From positions 6,594,793-6,646,964 of the forward strand of contig FN649751.1 of assembly GCA_000310025.1 (NCBI GenBank): 52,172 nt of DNA. The letters run 5' to 3'. Below the pieces are notes generated by a model. That model ran no database searches. It had not been told where the DNA came from and worked only from the letters and a program-made list of their open reading frames with translations. Position numbers and translations under genes: made by a program. The DNA comes from Ectocarpus siliculosus (Eukaryota > Sar > Phaeophyceae > Ectocarpales > Ectocarpaceae). Shown in pieces: positions 11,693 to 23,457 of this stretch (the first letter of the stretch is position 1; each line of letters starts with the position of its first letter).

Positions 11693-13874
11693 GGCACAAG
11701 ACAAGTGACTTGTACGACGTGTACATAGGGCTGCTCGCTGACCACAGCATGTTGCGGATGAACTACAGCAGTGGGCATATTGTAGACTACGTGCTTTTGC
11801 GCCATCGCTTGTCCTTCTCATAATCACAGAGGAAACGATGTGCCTGTCGCCATGCCATCTGCAATAGACATGAGACTGCTGTACATGTTTACGTACCGGT
11901 CGAGGGGTCAGTTACGAAGGAGGAACGCCATGGGGTGGGTTGCATGCAAAGAATGAGGCCTTGCTGGGGCTATACTCCCATGCAGCAGCCACATCACTGA
12001 CTGCCGACTCTACAGTACAACAGCACGTATCGATGGAGAACCAGCGGCGTGCTGAAACCATCAACACGACTGAGAAAGTAGATTATCGCAGGAGACGCCT
12101 GAGGGGAGGGTTCAAGCAACACGTGCCAAACCACACATCACCACAGCGACCAGCGCCGTCGACGCCCAGTGTACCATGTTGACTCGGCACCATGTCATGA
12201 TGTTGGTCAACAGTCAACAGCTGTAAGAGGGAAGAGGAGGAGTGGTTTGAAAACTGAAGAAAGCATCGCACACACAACATGTTTGCCGTTTGGTTTCTTG
12301 GGATTGCTCGGCACAAAGCTCCCTCGAGGGTGCACCTCGGCGAGAATCAACGTGGAGAAACAAACCAGTGTCAGTGTCGTCATAGCTAGAGCAGAGAAAT
12401 GTCCACCTGGTCTCGTTGCCAACTTGCTGAATTGGTGTGCGAGATGAGATGCAAGAGAAAGATAGATGGAGGCACCACGCCGGATCTGCCCCTGCCTGTA
12501 CAACTCAGGAAAAGCCGCACTCGTTGAGATGTGTGACGCGCAAAAATGGGTCGGGTTTTAGTGTTGTCTATATGCCCAGCAAATCGTCAGGATAAAAAGC
12601 CACACTTCTCGTACCTGGAACCCGTAACAGGTGCCATTCAATGTTCCTTCACAGAATAACTCCCGGCCCTGCCTCACGATGGTGCCTGTGCCTGTCTGCT
12701 GTGTCGGGCTGTCTTCTCTGTCTGGGGGGCTCCGGTTGAGGATTTCTACATCCCCTGGGGGTTCCGCAGGTTTATTTTTGGGCAACGAGAAACAAGATGT
12801 TACATGTCGTGTTCCGCCTTCCACCTCCTTAGATACGTGCTGTAGGTTTGTTGAAAAGACTTCAAGAGTGTTTTCTGTTGTATGCCCTTGCTCCTGCTTG
12901 ATTGAGAGAAGCGCATGTGCGCGTTGCAAAAGGAAAGAAGCTTTACGCAACGAACGGCGGTATTCATATCCTTCCACGTATTAACACGTTTTTTATGTGT
13001 TGTATGCATAGAATAGCCTACAGCAGTACATAGTACCGGTGCGAATAGTTGTAGTGTCAGGTGTACTGCGGATAGGATACCGGATAGAGTAAAAAACGTA
13101 CCACCGGAAATCTATTGTGACTTGTCGTCACAGCCCACGATTTGAGACGTCTTTGAGGTAGACTAATATATGTTATTCCTTGCGAGCAATCGCAAACCCG
13201 GCTTGGCGTTGACACCCGACTAAAGCAAGACTGTAAGACACTTTTGGCACTCACTCCTGAAAATACTGCTACTACTGTAGTATACATTTTTGGGTAAGTT
13301 AGCCTGTGACCACGGGAATCGACCCCGTCAAGTGTTAAGACTATGTAGTTGTACAGAAGAAGGGACTCGGCAGAGAGAACGGAACGGATATTTATGTGAA
13401 GACAACAAAACAACAACTAACGATGGAAACCCCCAACTGAAGTATCGTAGATCGATAGCACATAGCGCAACAGAGAAACAAACGGCGCCATCTTAACCCC
13501 ACCCCTCTCTTCCATATCCCCAAAGTAGGATCTGCAGGGGTCGGCGTGGTGGGCGATGTGGCTGCGAAGTGTGAACAACGTGCGTGAACCAAAATGTTGC
13601 CCTCACCCTGCCCGTTTTATCTCTTCCCTCCGACCACACAACCAAATATTTCCCCTTCAATCCGTCATCCAGACTGGATGAGATCGACCATCAACAACAT
13701 AACCGTACCAGCACCGACGCTGGCGAGAACAGCGAACATACATGGAACAGATTGCGCTACGAACACCACGTTCGCCCACAATGACTCACGGTATCACCCC
13801 CCCCCTATCACAAACGATATGCGATCAGTAGACCAACGAGGGACCAGCAATGGAACTCATTGCTTGTCCTCGTC
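11690..13874. other. Intergenic between EsV-1-7 gene and HPPK-DHPS gene
   Basis: No further EsV-1-7 motif or other known domain was seen on either strand. The missing first exon of the EsV-1-7 gene should lie here or within 11444-11690. The right end should hold the 3' UTR of the HPPK-DHPS gene. Confidence 0.35.
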
Positions 13875-15204
13875 TCATCCCTCGTTTCGTATCGCATCCG
13901 AGACGGCAAGAGCCAGAACCGCACCCTTAACGTTGTGCACCCGCACTAGTTTCGCCCCGCGTTCGGCCGCCGAGCAGCAAGCCCCAACCGTACCCCAATC
14001 TCGCTGGATCGGGTCTGATTCGGACGTCAACTGCATGCAGCAGGGAGGACACGAAAGGGGGTGGCGGTTGTGGAAGCTGTTGGTGTTGTGGGAACGTTTG
14101 GCGATGGAAAGGATTGTAAAGATGATAGAGGAGCGTGGTGCAGTGAAGTGCAAAGTTGGAAGAATTTCTGTCGAGAATAATGAGGCAAGGAAACACACCT
14201 AGACTACTGCTGTAGAGCAATGTAAGGGCAAGGACGATGGTCGGCAGAAACGGCTCCGCTGATGGTCCTTCACTTCACTTCCCTTCAACTGCTGTAGACG
14301 CTGTGTACCGTAACTCCTGCTCTTTGGCCGTATCTTTGACGCCAAAAACGAGTTTTTCTGCCCATATCTGACGTGTCTGATGTGCGAGCGATGACTGCAT
14401 GGTAGTGGCCATGGTATACAGTGGTTCCGGTGACGTGGGTGCTACAATAGTTGCTACAATCAATACTGTGTCTTGTTCTGTCAGACCATGTACCACGCGT
14501 CTTATTTGAGACGGATCATCGTCCCTGGTACCGTTGGTCGTCTGCCAATATACCATACTGGAGTATAAACACCACAATGCCTAGCAATCTCCACGAGTTC
14601 TCATCTTGTACCTACACAACACGGTTGAGTTCTCAAACGCTGTCACAGGGGTACAAACGCTTTCTCCATGCCCTGAGGAAACACCGGAGGGGGCAGCTCG
14701 AAACCTCTTTCTTGCCTCTGATAGTGGTTGAAGCCTAAGGCTGAACATATTTCGCGAGCGGACATCCAAGAATGGAATCAACGCGCATCGTCATGGCGAG
14801 CTACAGCACATCGCGATGGCACTCCTTGACACTTTTAAGATTGACTCACCTCTCCTATAAAGCGCTTGCGGCTGGGTCCCACTAACAACGGGCTCCCCAC
14901 GTGCTTGGCGATGACATCTAGCTCACGCATAAGGAGCAGGCTGAGGTGTAGAGGGTGCAATATTTTAAACCCATCCGAAAAAGGCACGTGTGGGGCGTTC
15001 GGAGCGTTTATAAATGCAAGCCCGGTTGAAAGGGTGTGAGCCAGCGAGCAGCGCAGGGGTGGAGGGGGGGGAGATGGATGGATGGCGTCAAGATCAAACT
15101 GCGCTGCAGCATGCTCTGGACGAGAATGGGTAACACGGAAACACATCCGGTGTAACAATTGTAGTCATCCACACAACCTACGGACATCATTCGCGCGCGC
15201 CCGC

Positions 15205-15251
<47 letters not shown>

Positions 15252-18200
15252 CCTGGTGCACACGTGGTGATGGCAGCAGTCAGCAATCATGATCATCTAA
15301 CCTTCGCTGTTGTGCTCCTACTGGAACCAGCAGCAAAACAAACAAACTTCCCATGGCGTCAAGCTCATGTTGTTCTGGGCGATTGATGACGGCGAGAACG
15401 CCGATATTCTACAGAAGAAACACGAAGTACTCTTGACCCAGAAACCGTCCTGAGGGCGAACAAGACCCGTGTCAAGTATCTCGTTCTCTTTCTCAAAGTA
15501 AGCAGGTTCAATCCTTTCTGTTTTTCCTCGAAGTAAACAGGTACAATACAAAATGCATGTCAAGGGTGTTACTGAAAAGTCTAGTTTCGTTTATTATAGC
15601 CTAGTTATACTATGGCCGACCTTTGTGAGTGCGTCTTCGCAAATCCGATGCCCGGATTTAGCACGTGCATCCACCTGAACGTCGTGATCGCAAAGTGAGT
15701 GGGATGGGGGGGGGGGGTACGGGCTGGGTTGTGGGCCATAAAAACAGACATACCCCGAAGACTAGGGTTCGTGATTTCACGGGACCTCGGATTCTCATAG
15801 TAAATGTCCGACGTGTGGAGGACACCTGTCGGAAGTATTACCAACCATTTGTGCACATACAAAGTAGGAGGATACGATCCATCGGGGTAACTTGCCATCG
15901 GGAGAGTGACAAGTGATACATCGTTGAGATCTATCTGTCTCTTCCAGGGTCTTTGGCCGATTGCCGGGATTGGCGTCGGAGAGTCTGGTCACTCTTTCTA
16001 CCTCTCTCCTCGTTACATGTCACGAAAGGAAATAGCCATCCTTGGCATTCGGAGAATATTGCAACGGCACCGGCTTCTGTCTCTGACGGTAGCCTGTGAC
16101 CTCAGACGGGTGAAAAACAATTTATATCTTCACTTAGCGAAAACAGCCCGAAACACGCCATTTCGGTTGTGAACGAGGACCGAACTCGCTAGACTCACAG
16201 TACATGGATACATGTGAATCGAAAATAAAAGGGATTCTACAGTATCTGACCGCTGTCGTCTAGATACTCCACGCGAGATTATTGGATGATACAGTACGTG
16301 ATGATAAACATGATAACGATGATAACGTGTGTGAGGCGGAATTGACGCCTCCACCGCCCATGTCCTCCACTTGAACACAAGATATACTTGTATAGGTTCA
16401 ATAGTGTACAAAGCAAACAAATACGTCTAGACATTTGGACAGAGATACATACTCATGGGGGGAAATAGTATTACATCGCATCTGAGGGAGTCATGAGTGC
16501 TGGTGCTTCACGCCTTCAAACCACCACGCTGTCCACTGGTAAAGTATGTTGATGAAGGGATCCTCCCGCATACGCCGGCAGCTACAACGGCGCTCGGTTC
16601 ACCCTCATCTCACAGAGGTAACCTGATCTCCCAGCACGGCACAACAATACATAACATGACCATTTCCCCCTCATGGCCATCATTGTTTCGCCCTCTGTGC
16701 TGCGTGGGCCAGTGATTGATTTTCCTAAGCACGAAATGGGCAAACGTTCACACCTAGTCTAAGCGATAAGTTTTTTTCCGTCCAAAAGAGCGTTCCATGG
16801 TACAACCAAAATCCACGAGTTTGTAGTGCTATACCATGGTATATGTTTTTTCTCTTGCCCTTTGGTTTACCCCCCACACCCCGCAATACATACCTCGGGA
16901 CCCCCGCAATATCAGCGGCCCTGCTACACGCCTCCAACGATTGAGAAACCTCACCCACGACGTTACCGCCGTAGTCCGTCAGCGATGTCATCGTTTGAGG
17001 GGTTCCGCTGGATGCGTGCCATAAGTCGGAGGCGGAACATGAGCACAGAGGTGCGACGGCGTGAAACAACATGAAAATCAAGCGGGAGAGAAAAGGAGGA
17101 AATATTGAGATACAGAGAGGAAAAACACAAGTGAATAGTGTAGCACCTATTGTAGGGAGGGAGAACGAGAAAGATGGATAAGTAAGTAAATAGACAGCGG
17201 CGAAGACAAACAGCCACTGTAAGCAGAGAGCCAGATCGGTAAGACAAGGCGAAGAACAATCACACGACTTGTACACCAGTGAAAATTTTCACCGTGCCGA
17301 CGGAGGCGAGGCCATCTACAAGGTGTGTTTCGCACCCTCAATACTGCAAGGCTGCACAGCTCCTGCGTCACACGAGCGCAGCAGACGGCGTAACCTATCA
17401 CCTATCAACATAATCTTCCAACACCTCGTGATCGTCATCGATTTCTTGGCCCCGATCAGCCATCTCTTCTTACCGCATGTGCATCATCATCAGAGGCACT
17501 CCGGTGCGAGCCACCGTCGCCAACATCTGAGGGTCGAACGTGCCCCCGGACACATCGTTGACAGCGTCTGCCCCTGCCGCCACCGCCGCTTCCGCCACCG
17601 CAGCTCGACGCGTGTCTACGGTGATCGTGACGGGCCCGATGGTGTCTGCATCGTCACCCTCCCCGGCTGCTGCCTCGCCGCCAGCGGTTGCAGCGTCTCG
17701 TATGCCCTCAATGACGGGCACGACTCGAGAAATCTCTTCCTCGGGGGAAACCTCGGCTGCCCCCGGCCTGCAACAACATGTATTGGTATTGATGTACGTG
17801 TTAAAACAAGTATGTATTGAAGTATTGGGGGGGGGGCACACGGATGGGATGGCTGAAACCCTTACCGTCGTGGTTGGGGAATCGCCACCGCTCGAGACTT
17901 GATCTTGAGACTTGATCTTGAGACTTGGTCTTGAGACTTGAGCAGCAAGACGACAACGATGGCAACCCCACCCAAGACGGTTACCACCACCTCCAACACC
18001 ACCATGAAGACGGCCGCCATCACCTTCCAAGACTGCGACACTACAGCGTCGTAATCATAACCATATCGAACAACAAAATATTACCGACACACAACAACGC
18101 AACAGCAGACGCCTTGCTTGCCTTGTGGACTCCCCGCCGATGTCAAGCACGTCAGCCCCGTCTCGCGCCATCTTCAAACCATGCTCCACGGCTGTGGCCA

Positions 18201-21200
18201 CGCCCCCCCCCCGTCTGTAGTGCTGCCCGCCGTCGCTGAAGCTGTCCGGAGTCGCGTTAAGGATGCCCATGACGTAAGTCCGACTTCGCCTCCCTTCCAT
18301 AGGCCACAGCCTGCTATCATATGCATAGCCCGTGCGTTTTCTTGTTGGCAAGTTATCGATTTACCGGGTAGAGTTGGTTTGGAGAGTCTGTACAGTATTG
18401 TTGGGATTGTGGTGTATACCTATACCCAGGCAAGTGGTGCTGTAGCAGAGACTGACACCCACCGAAGTAAGTCGTAGTGCTGTAATAGCAAGCAAACGGA
18501 GCTTTCAGCAGCAGTAGAACGGCAGTACATCCGTCCAGGGGAAGATGGCGATGATGGTGTAAACACAGCGCTTCATGGCAACAAAAAGAGATTCACACCA
18601 CTAGGTAGACGGTTATAACAAACCAGTAAAGTATCCAGGGGACAACAAGGACAGCAAAGGCACCCGGACAATTCGGAGAGATCGCATTGAGTGAGGTCGA
18701 TGGCTGAACGTCTCGATAAACTACACGTACATCAGTCATTCCCCTGCACGCGTTACATGCCAAATGCGAACACAAGACAAAACATACGTCACTACATGAG
18801 CAGTGGTACCGAAACGTCGCCTAGGAACTAAAGAGGATACAGACGAATTTCACGAACAGTCCGAAAATTTCACCGCCCAAAAAACCCTCCGCACACAAAA
18901 ACGGCGCCGAACACGACTGGACTGGACTGGGATGTTGATGTGCTCTGGGTGCGAGCTGTGTTTCTCGAAAAAGCGATCACCCAGTTGTTTAATCTTTCTG
19001 AGGGCTGTAGCCCGAACACCAATCGGTCGGCGCGGTGTTCCGACAACAACAACCACACCACACGTGCATACAACTCGGAGAGAGAACGACAGCGTTAGCA
19101 GCATCTGCGGCACACTCGCTTCCCCTTCCAAAGCGACACAGTGAACAAGATGACTCGCGCACTCAAAAACTCCTGAGCTTACCTCGTGTGTCCGTTGCTG
19201 CAAACGCCCATCGGCAGCACCCTCTCCGCCCCACCGGCTCCTGCTGATTCCCCCGCTTGGCCCTCGACCCCCTTTGCGCCCGCCGCTGCCGCCGACAAGG
19301 TTCTGTTTCCTACGCCTGCGGATAAACCTAGGCCTGAGAGAAGTTCCTTGACAGTCGAGCGCAGAACTGGGTGTGCCAGATCTGGCTGGATGTCTGCCAA
19401 AGGGAGCAGCACGAACGGTCGTTCGTGCATCCGAGGATGTGGAATTCGCAGCCACCGCTTCGATTGCTGCCGCTCCTGGTGCTGCTGTGGCCGCCCGGTG
19501 TCTATACTCGCCGCGTCGTTTCACGAAGGTCCATAACAGAGATAGATGGGAGCAAGCCAGAAAAAACAAGATTGTTGGACAAAGGGTGGAAGATGCAAAC
19601 ATGAGGGAGGTCAGCATAGCACGGCCGACAACATGTGCGACGACATCGTGTCATAGGGTATGACTGCGGTGATGGCTTGGGGCCAATGCCGTAGCTGTGA
19701 ACTCCCGTTTGCTGCAACAATACCACTATGATTTGTCATTACTGGAAACAGTCGTGACACTACGCCGCTGTGTCCTCTTCTGTACTTGATCTCGTCAAGT
19801 TCAACACCACCAATTCCCGCACGCACCCTTGCGTACGACCTTTTGTGCCGCCACTCAGCTCCGACGCGCGAACTAGGCAGGCCCTGGTCCCTTGTGGACG
19901 CGTCGCTAAAAGTGGTACCTCTTAAGCATATACCATCAGCTCCGGGTAAGAGTACATCACATAACAGTCGACATGTCTCACGGCTATTCTTGCCATGAAC
20001 AAGAACTTGAAACTGACGCGGAATCCAAGATATGCTCAAAGCAATTTGATCATCTCGCCTTGACTATCTCACCGCCACCATCATCACCATTACCACCATC
20101 GCCACCGTCCAACACAAGGTCGTCGTACAAGAGGATGTCCACGTCCACCGCTCGAGGCCCCCATCTCGCGGTATCCTTCCTGTTGTAGCATCCAGTACAA
20201 TGCCACGAGCATGGAAGATCACGGTTAAACTGTTGAAATGCTTAACCCGAGCAAAGTGGCACCGTGAGTGTAGGCGCTACTGCACATGAAAGACCCGCCA
20301 AAGGAAAGAGAGCAAACACACTGTAGGTACGGCAGGTACGGTAGGTACACCGCCGGCTAGCTGCACCTTGCAACCCCGCTTTAACCAGACAAGATGAGAA
20401 CATCCAAAGGAGTCAGCTGTAGGTCGAATAAAATCCACCATCCAACACTGTGACCGACGAGGAACAACGCTGTGCCCCCTCCTTTTTCCCTCCTGCTGAA
20501 TCTCACCGTCCTACAGCAGCCTCGAGAACCTTGAGACGCTCAAGCAACACGGCCGGGCCAAGGTCGGTGCTCAAGCGACACGCAGCGTTGAGGAACCACG
20601 GCTGGTCTTCCACGTACATTGGAGGCGTCTCGTACAGAAGCGAGGTAGCGTCTACTTCCCCAAACTGCATCACCAGCAAGAGGAGTGCAGGAAAGCAACA
20701 TGGGCACATGACAGGTGACGAGCGTCGGGGGGGGGGCAACGTGGAACCGGCGTAGTTCGGCGGGGGGGGGGGTCTCGCGTACAACTGATCTCCTTCTACA
20801 CCAACACACAACACATACACTCGGGTATGCTCCTGCTGTTATTGATGGTATTGGTGGTGTTGCGTAGACTGTACCGCCGTCCGAGACCCCGCTCAAACGT
20901 GTCGTACGATAGTAGTTTCACAGTGAGGCCTCATGTGTTAACGACGCTGCATCTACAGCATCACAGCAGTAGACTAAATAGCGCTATGTGTGCCGATTGG
21001 CAACCTACAATGCCGGCCTCCGAGCAGCACGCCCGCTTGGCTTCGCTTCGCACCTCGCGGAGCCCCTTGAAGGCCCGTAGCAGGTTGGCGTGTCTGTCGC
21101 CGACGTTGCTGCCGAGGCCGAGGTATACGGTGGCGAGACTTCTAACGCTTGCACCCCCTCTTCGACGGCCAAAGTCTAACAGGGAGCCTCTCAACGAGGG

Positions 21201-22163
21201 GACGGATGACGCCGTATGTATGCGAGTGGTCGTGCTCGGCCTTAGAGGGCAGCCTGCCCTCGGAAAATCACCAACAAAGCGGGTGGACTCAATGCCTCAA
21301 TGGAAGTTTATTTCTGTCGTCTTCCGGGTCGAACTCGAGGGGGGGGGGGTCGTGTACACCCACAACAGACAGCAGGTGATCTCGCATGTTCCATGTCCAG
21401 CTTGGTGAGCCAAGATTCTTCTTGTATGATGGAATGTGTGCGCATCGACCGGCAGAACAATGAAATCTGTCAGTCTTTACTGCGAGCAGACAAAAACGCT
21501 ACACACCTTCTTCCAAAAGCTGGCCATAAGGCAACGATGGACTGACTATGAGGTGTTGTGCAATAATGCTGTTGTGGGGTGACTGTGATTCTGCAATCAT
21601 CCAGCCGTAACAGTCACCACTATTTAGTGTAGAGTTGCGCCACCTGACTTGTTCACCTCCGATCAGAACTGAAAAAATGACCGCATAGCTCATAGAGCTT
21701 TCGCAAGAACACAAAGGCAGCAGTATGAGCGTAACGGTGTACTTGTGCTTGTACCTCGAGTTAGCCTGGTAGTCTAATCGGGGATGCCGTGCGAAAGGGG
21801 AGGCCTGCGGTAGCAACGACTGCTGCTGCTGCTTCAGCAAGTATTGTCTCATTGCTGTCGTGTAAAATCCTACCAAAGCACTGGCAGAACGCAGTACACA
21901 ATGGACATTCCACACCAACAGGCTGTCGTATGCATCACAAGATCACATGAAAGCTGTCACTTTTCATAGCTGCCGTCGTGCCATAAGCTGCCATGGTTTC
22001 GGTTTCATGTCGGCGGCTTGTAACAGGTGTGTGTGTCATGTCATGTGGATCAAAGGCCTGAGCTTTGCTTGGTCAACGGCACAGCTGCATGTGAAGACTT
22101 ACCGGGAAGAATCCTTCCATTGCGAGGTAGAAGTACTCTGTAGCGACTAAGGGTCACCGACAT
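13875..22163 (-). CDS. HPPK-DHPS: Bifunctional HPPK-DHPS, folate biosynthesis
   Basis: Proposed exons: 22163-22103, 21253-21054, 20664-20507, 20179-20073, 19501-19183, 18310-18122, 17767-17474, 17007-16894, 15674-15621, 14940-14850, 14030-13875; phases agree throughout and give 581 codons. The protein pyrophosphorylates 6-hydroxymethyl-dihydropterin, then condenses it with p-aminobenzoate to dihydropteroate. HPPK motifs: [10 protein letters not shown] (about residue 64), [45 protein letters not shown] motifs: [15 protein letters not shown] (about 294), [52 protein letters not shown]. All expected catalytic motifs are present. The first 60 residues are Arg/Ser-rich without acidic clusters, like a mitochondrial presequence; plant HPPK-DHPS is mitochondrial. 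No dihydroneopterin aldolase domain was found. The 20073/19501 junction is the least certain, and the first exon rests on a strong GTAAGT donor and phase fit. Confidence 0.92.
15207..15247. repeat. (GA)n microsatellite in an HPPK-DHPS intron
   Basis: About 20 GA units lie within the intron between 14940 and 15621. Confidence 0.95.
17768..18121 (-). other. GC-AG intron in the DHPS domain
   Basis: The upstream exon ends ACAAG and the intron begins GCAAGC; it ends TTGTTGCAG. Joining restores [16 protein letters not shown], the invariant DHPS STRPGA motif, in phase. No GT donor near this point preserves the motif. The intron also contains a 13-bp tandem repeat and a run of nine G. Confidence 0.88.
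17894..17942. repeat. 13-bp tandem repeat
   Basis: The unit GAGACTTGATCTT starts at 17894, 17907, 17920 and 17933, the last copy partial and one copy with a G for A change. It is inside the GC-AG intron. Confidence 0.95.
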
Positions 22164-23457
22164 GGCTTCCTGCCTGTTGTGCAGTTGGTGTTGGTGTTGT
22201 TGTGCGACACGACTGCAACGCGCACGTGCAAAATCTCCGCGAGGGGACTCCGCGGATTCAGCAGCACGAGACCGACACCCCGGTCGGGTGCAGCCGATTG
22301 CGTTAGATACCACACCCTTGATTTTCACAGCTATATAGCTCGATTACTCCGCGACAATTAAGAGGACGCCAAAATCAAACGATACGCGCATTTACGGAAA
22401 GCTCTCCACGACACGGCTCCACAGCAGCCGGTGTTTGCTCCGTCACTCGTTGCACTTCAGAGTGTATCGGACTACGCATGGATAATACGGTAGGGGGTGT
22501 GGTATCTGCCGCAACTTTCGGGGGGTTGTTGTAGTTGTTGCGGGCATATCTACGAACTGTTCAAGACAGCAGCAGCAGGAGCTGCATGTGATCTTGTCCT
22601 TGTTCGTCTCGTGCGCCTCGCGAGATACAGCAGATAGATAATTTTTTATTTCGCCCACAAATATAGTAGGACGTTTGACCCGCGAGAGCTGACCAGCACG
22701 AACCAACTCAAGGACATGACTTTGTTGAGGGGTCAACGATTTCCCCCTCTCGCTGCTACAACTCGATCCCTGTTGTCCATGGTGTCCCTCACACGAGTTC
22801 GAGAATGGCACCGCTGTCGCAGAGGCTTGGGATGCGGTTCATCTCATATGCGTAGGATACGAGGTTATTGATGGCGATAGACTTGTGATTTTCCTAGGGT
22901 AAACGATAACCACAAGACGAAAGAGACAGGTCGTGCCTCCCCACCTCCACCTAGCGACAACATAAAACACTACGCGCCCCCTTCTTTAAGTTCTAGTCTA
23001 CTTGGAAAATTGGACGGGCGTGGTTAGCGGCTGTTGTCCTATCATAGCGGCTTCCCGCAAATCTTAATCTTTCACGAGGACAAACAACAACCACCAGCGA
23101 GACGCGGGGGGGGGGCAGCTAACAGCAAGTGAGGACCTCAAAAAACAGCTTACACCCGCGATCAGACCCATCAGCATCTACACACGTCCATTTTTTGAAT
23201 CTACTCGCCGAACAGCTATAATAGTGTTTCTTCTTCACTCTATGCCCGCTCCCGCACTCCTCCTCTCTAGACTATATGTGATGAACCAACCGGCCGAATC
23301 AGGCAACCAACAATGACAGCCCATCACCAACAACTTAAACACAGACAACCCAGATACGGCGGAGCTTTTATTTGACATTTCTTTTCCAACCATGGCATCA
23401 AATTGAATGAACGCACCCAATCAAATAACTAGTCGAGAAATCTATCAATCGGTCAAT
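22164..23457. other. Intergenic between ATP sulfurylase and HPPK-DHPS
   Basis: This tandem-gene spacer should hold the HPPK-DHPS promoter and 5' UTR and the ATP sulfurylase 3' UTR. No coding frame or known RNA was recognised. Confidence 0.4.

Noticed and set aside
10896-11805. Long minus-strand ORFs through the (AG)n tract with Ser-Leu repeats
   Set aside because: They are a by-product of the dinucleotide repeat; the CT-rich stretch and CAG at 11444 mark an intron end instead.
13594-14202. 202-codon plus-strand ORF
   Set aside because: Opposite strand of the last DHPS exon and its flanks, with no domain.
18850-19617. 255-codon minus-strand ORF
   Set aside because: A shadow frame of HPPK-DHPS exon 19501-19183; it lacks HPPK motifs, which are in the frame containing [11 protein letters not shown].
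22050-22328. Longer upstream start for HPPK-DHPS in the frame opening at 22328
   Set aside because: That frame opens with GTG, not ATG; the in-frame ATG at 22161-22163 followed by a strong GTAAGT donor is simpler.
22164-23457. Possible dihydroneopterin aldolase exon upstream of HPPK
   Set aside because: No aldolase motif was seen on the minus strand, so the gene is called bifunctional, not trifunctional.
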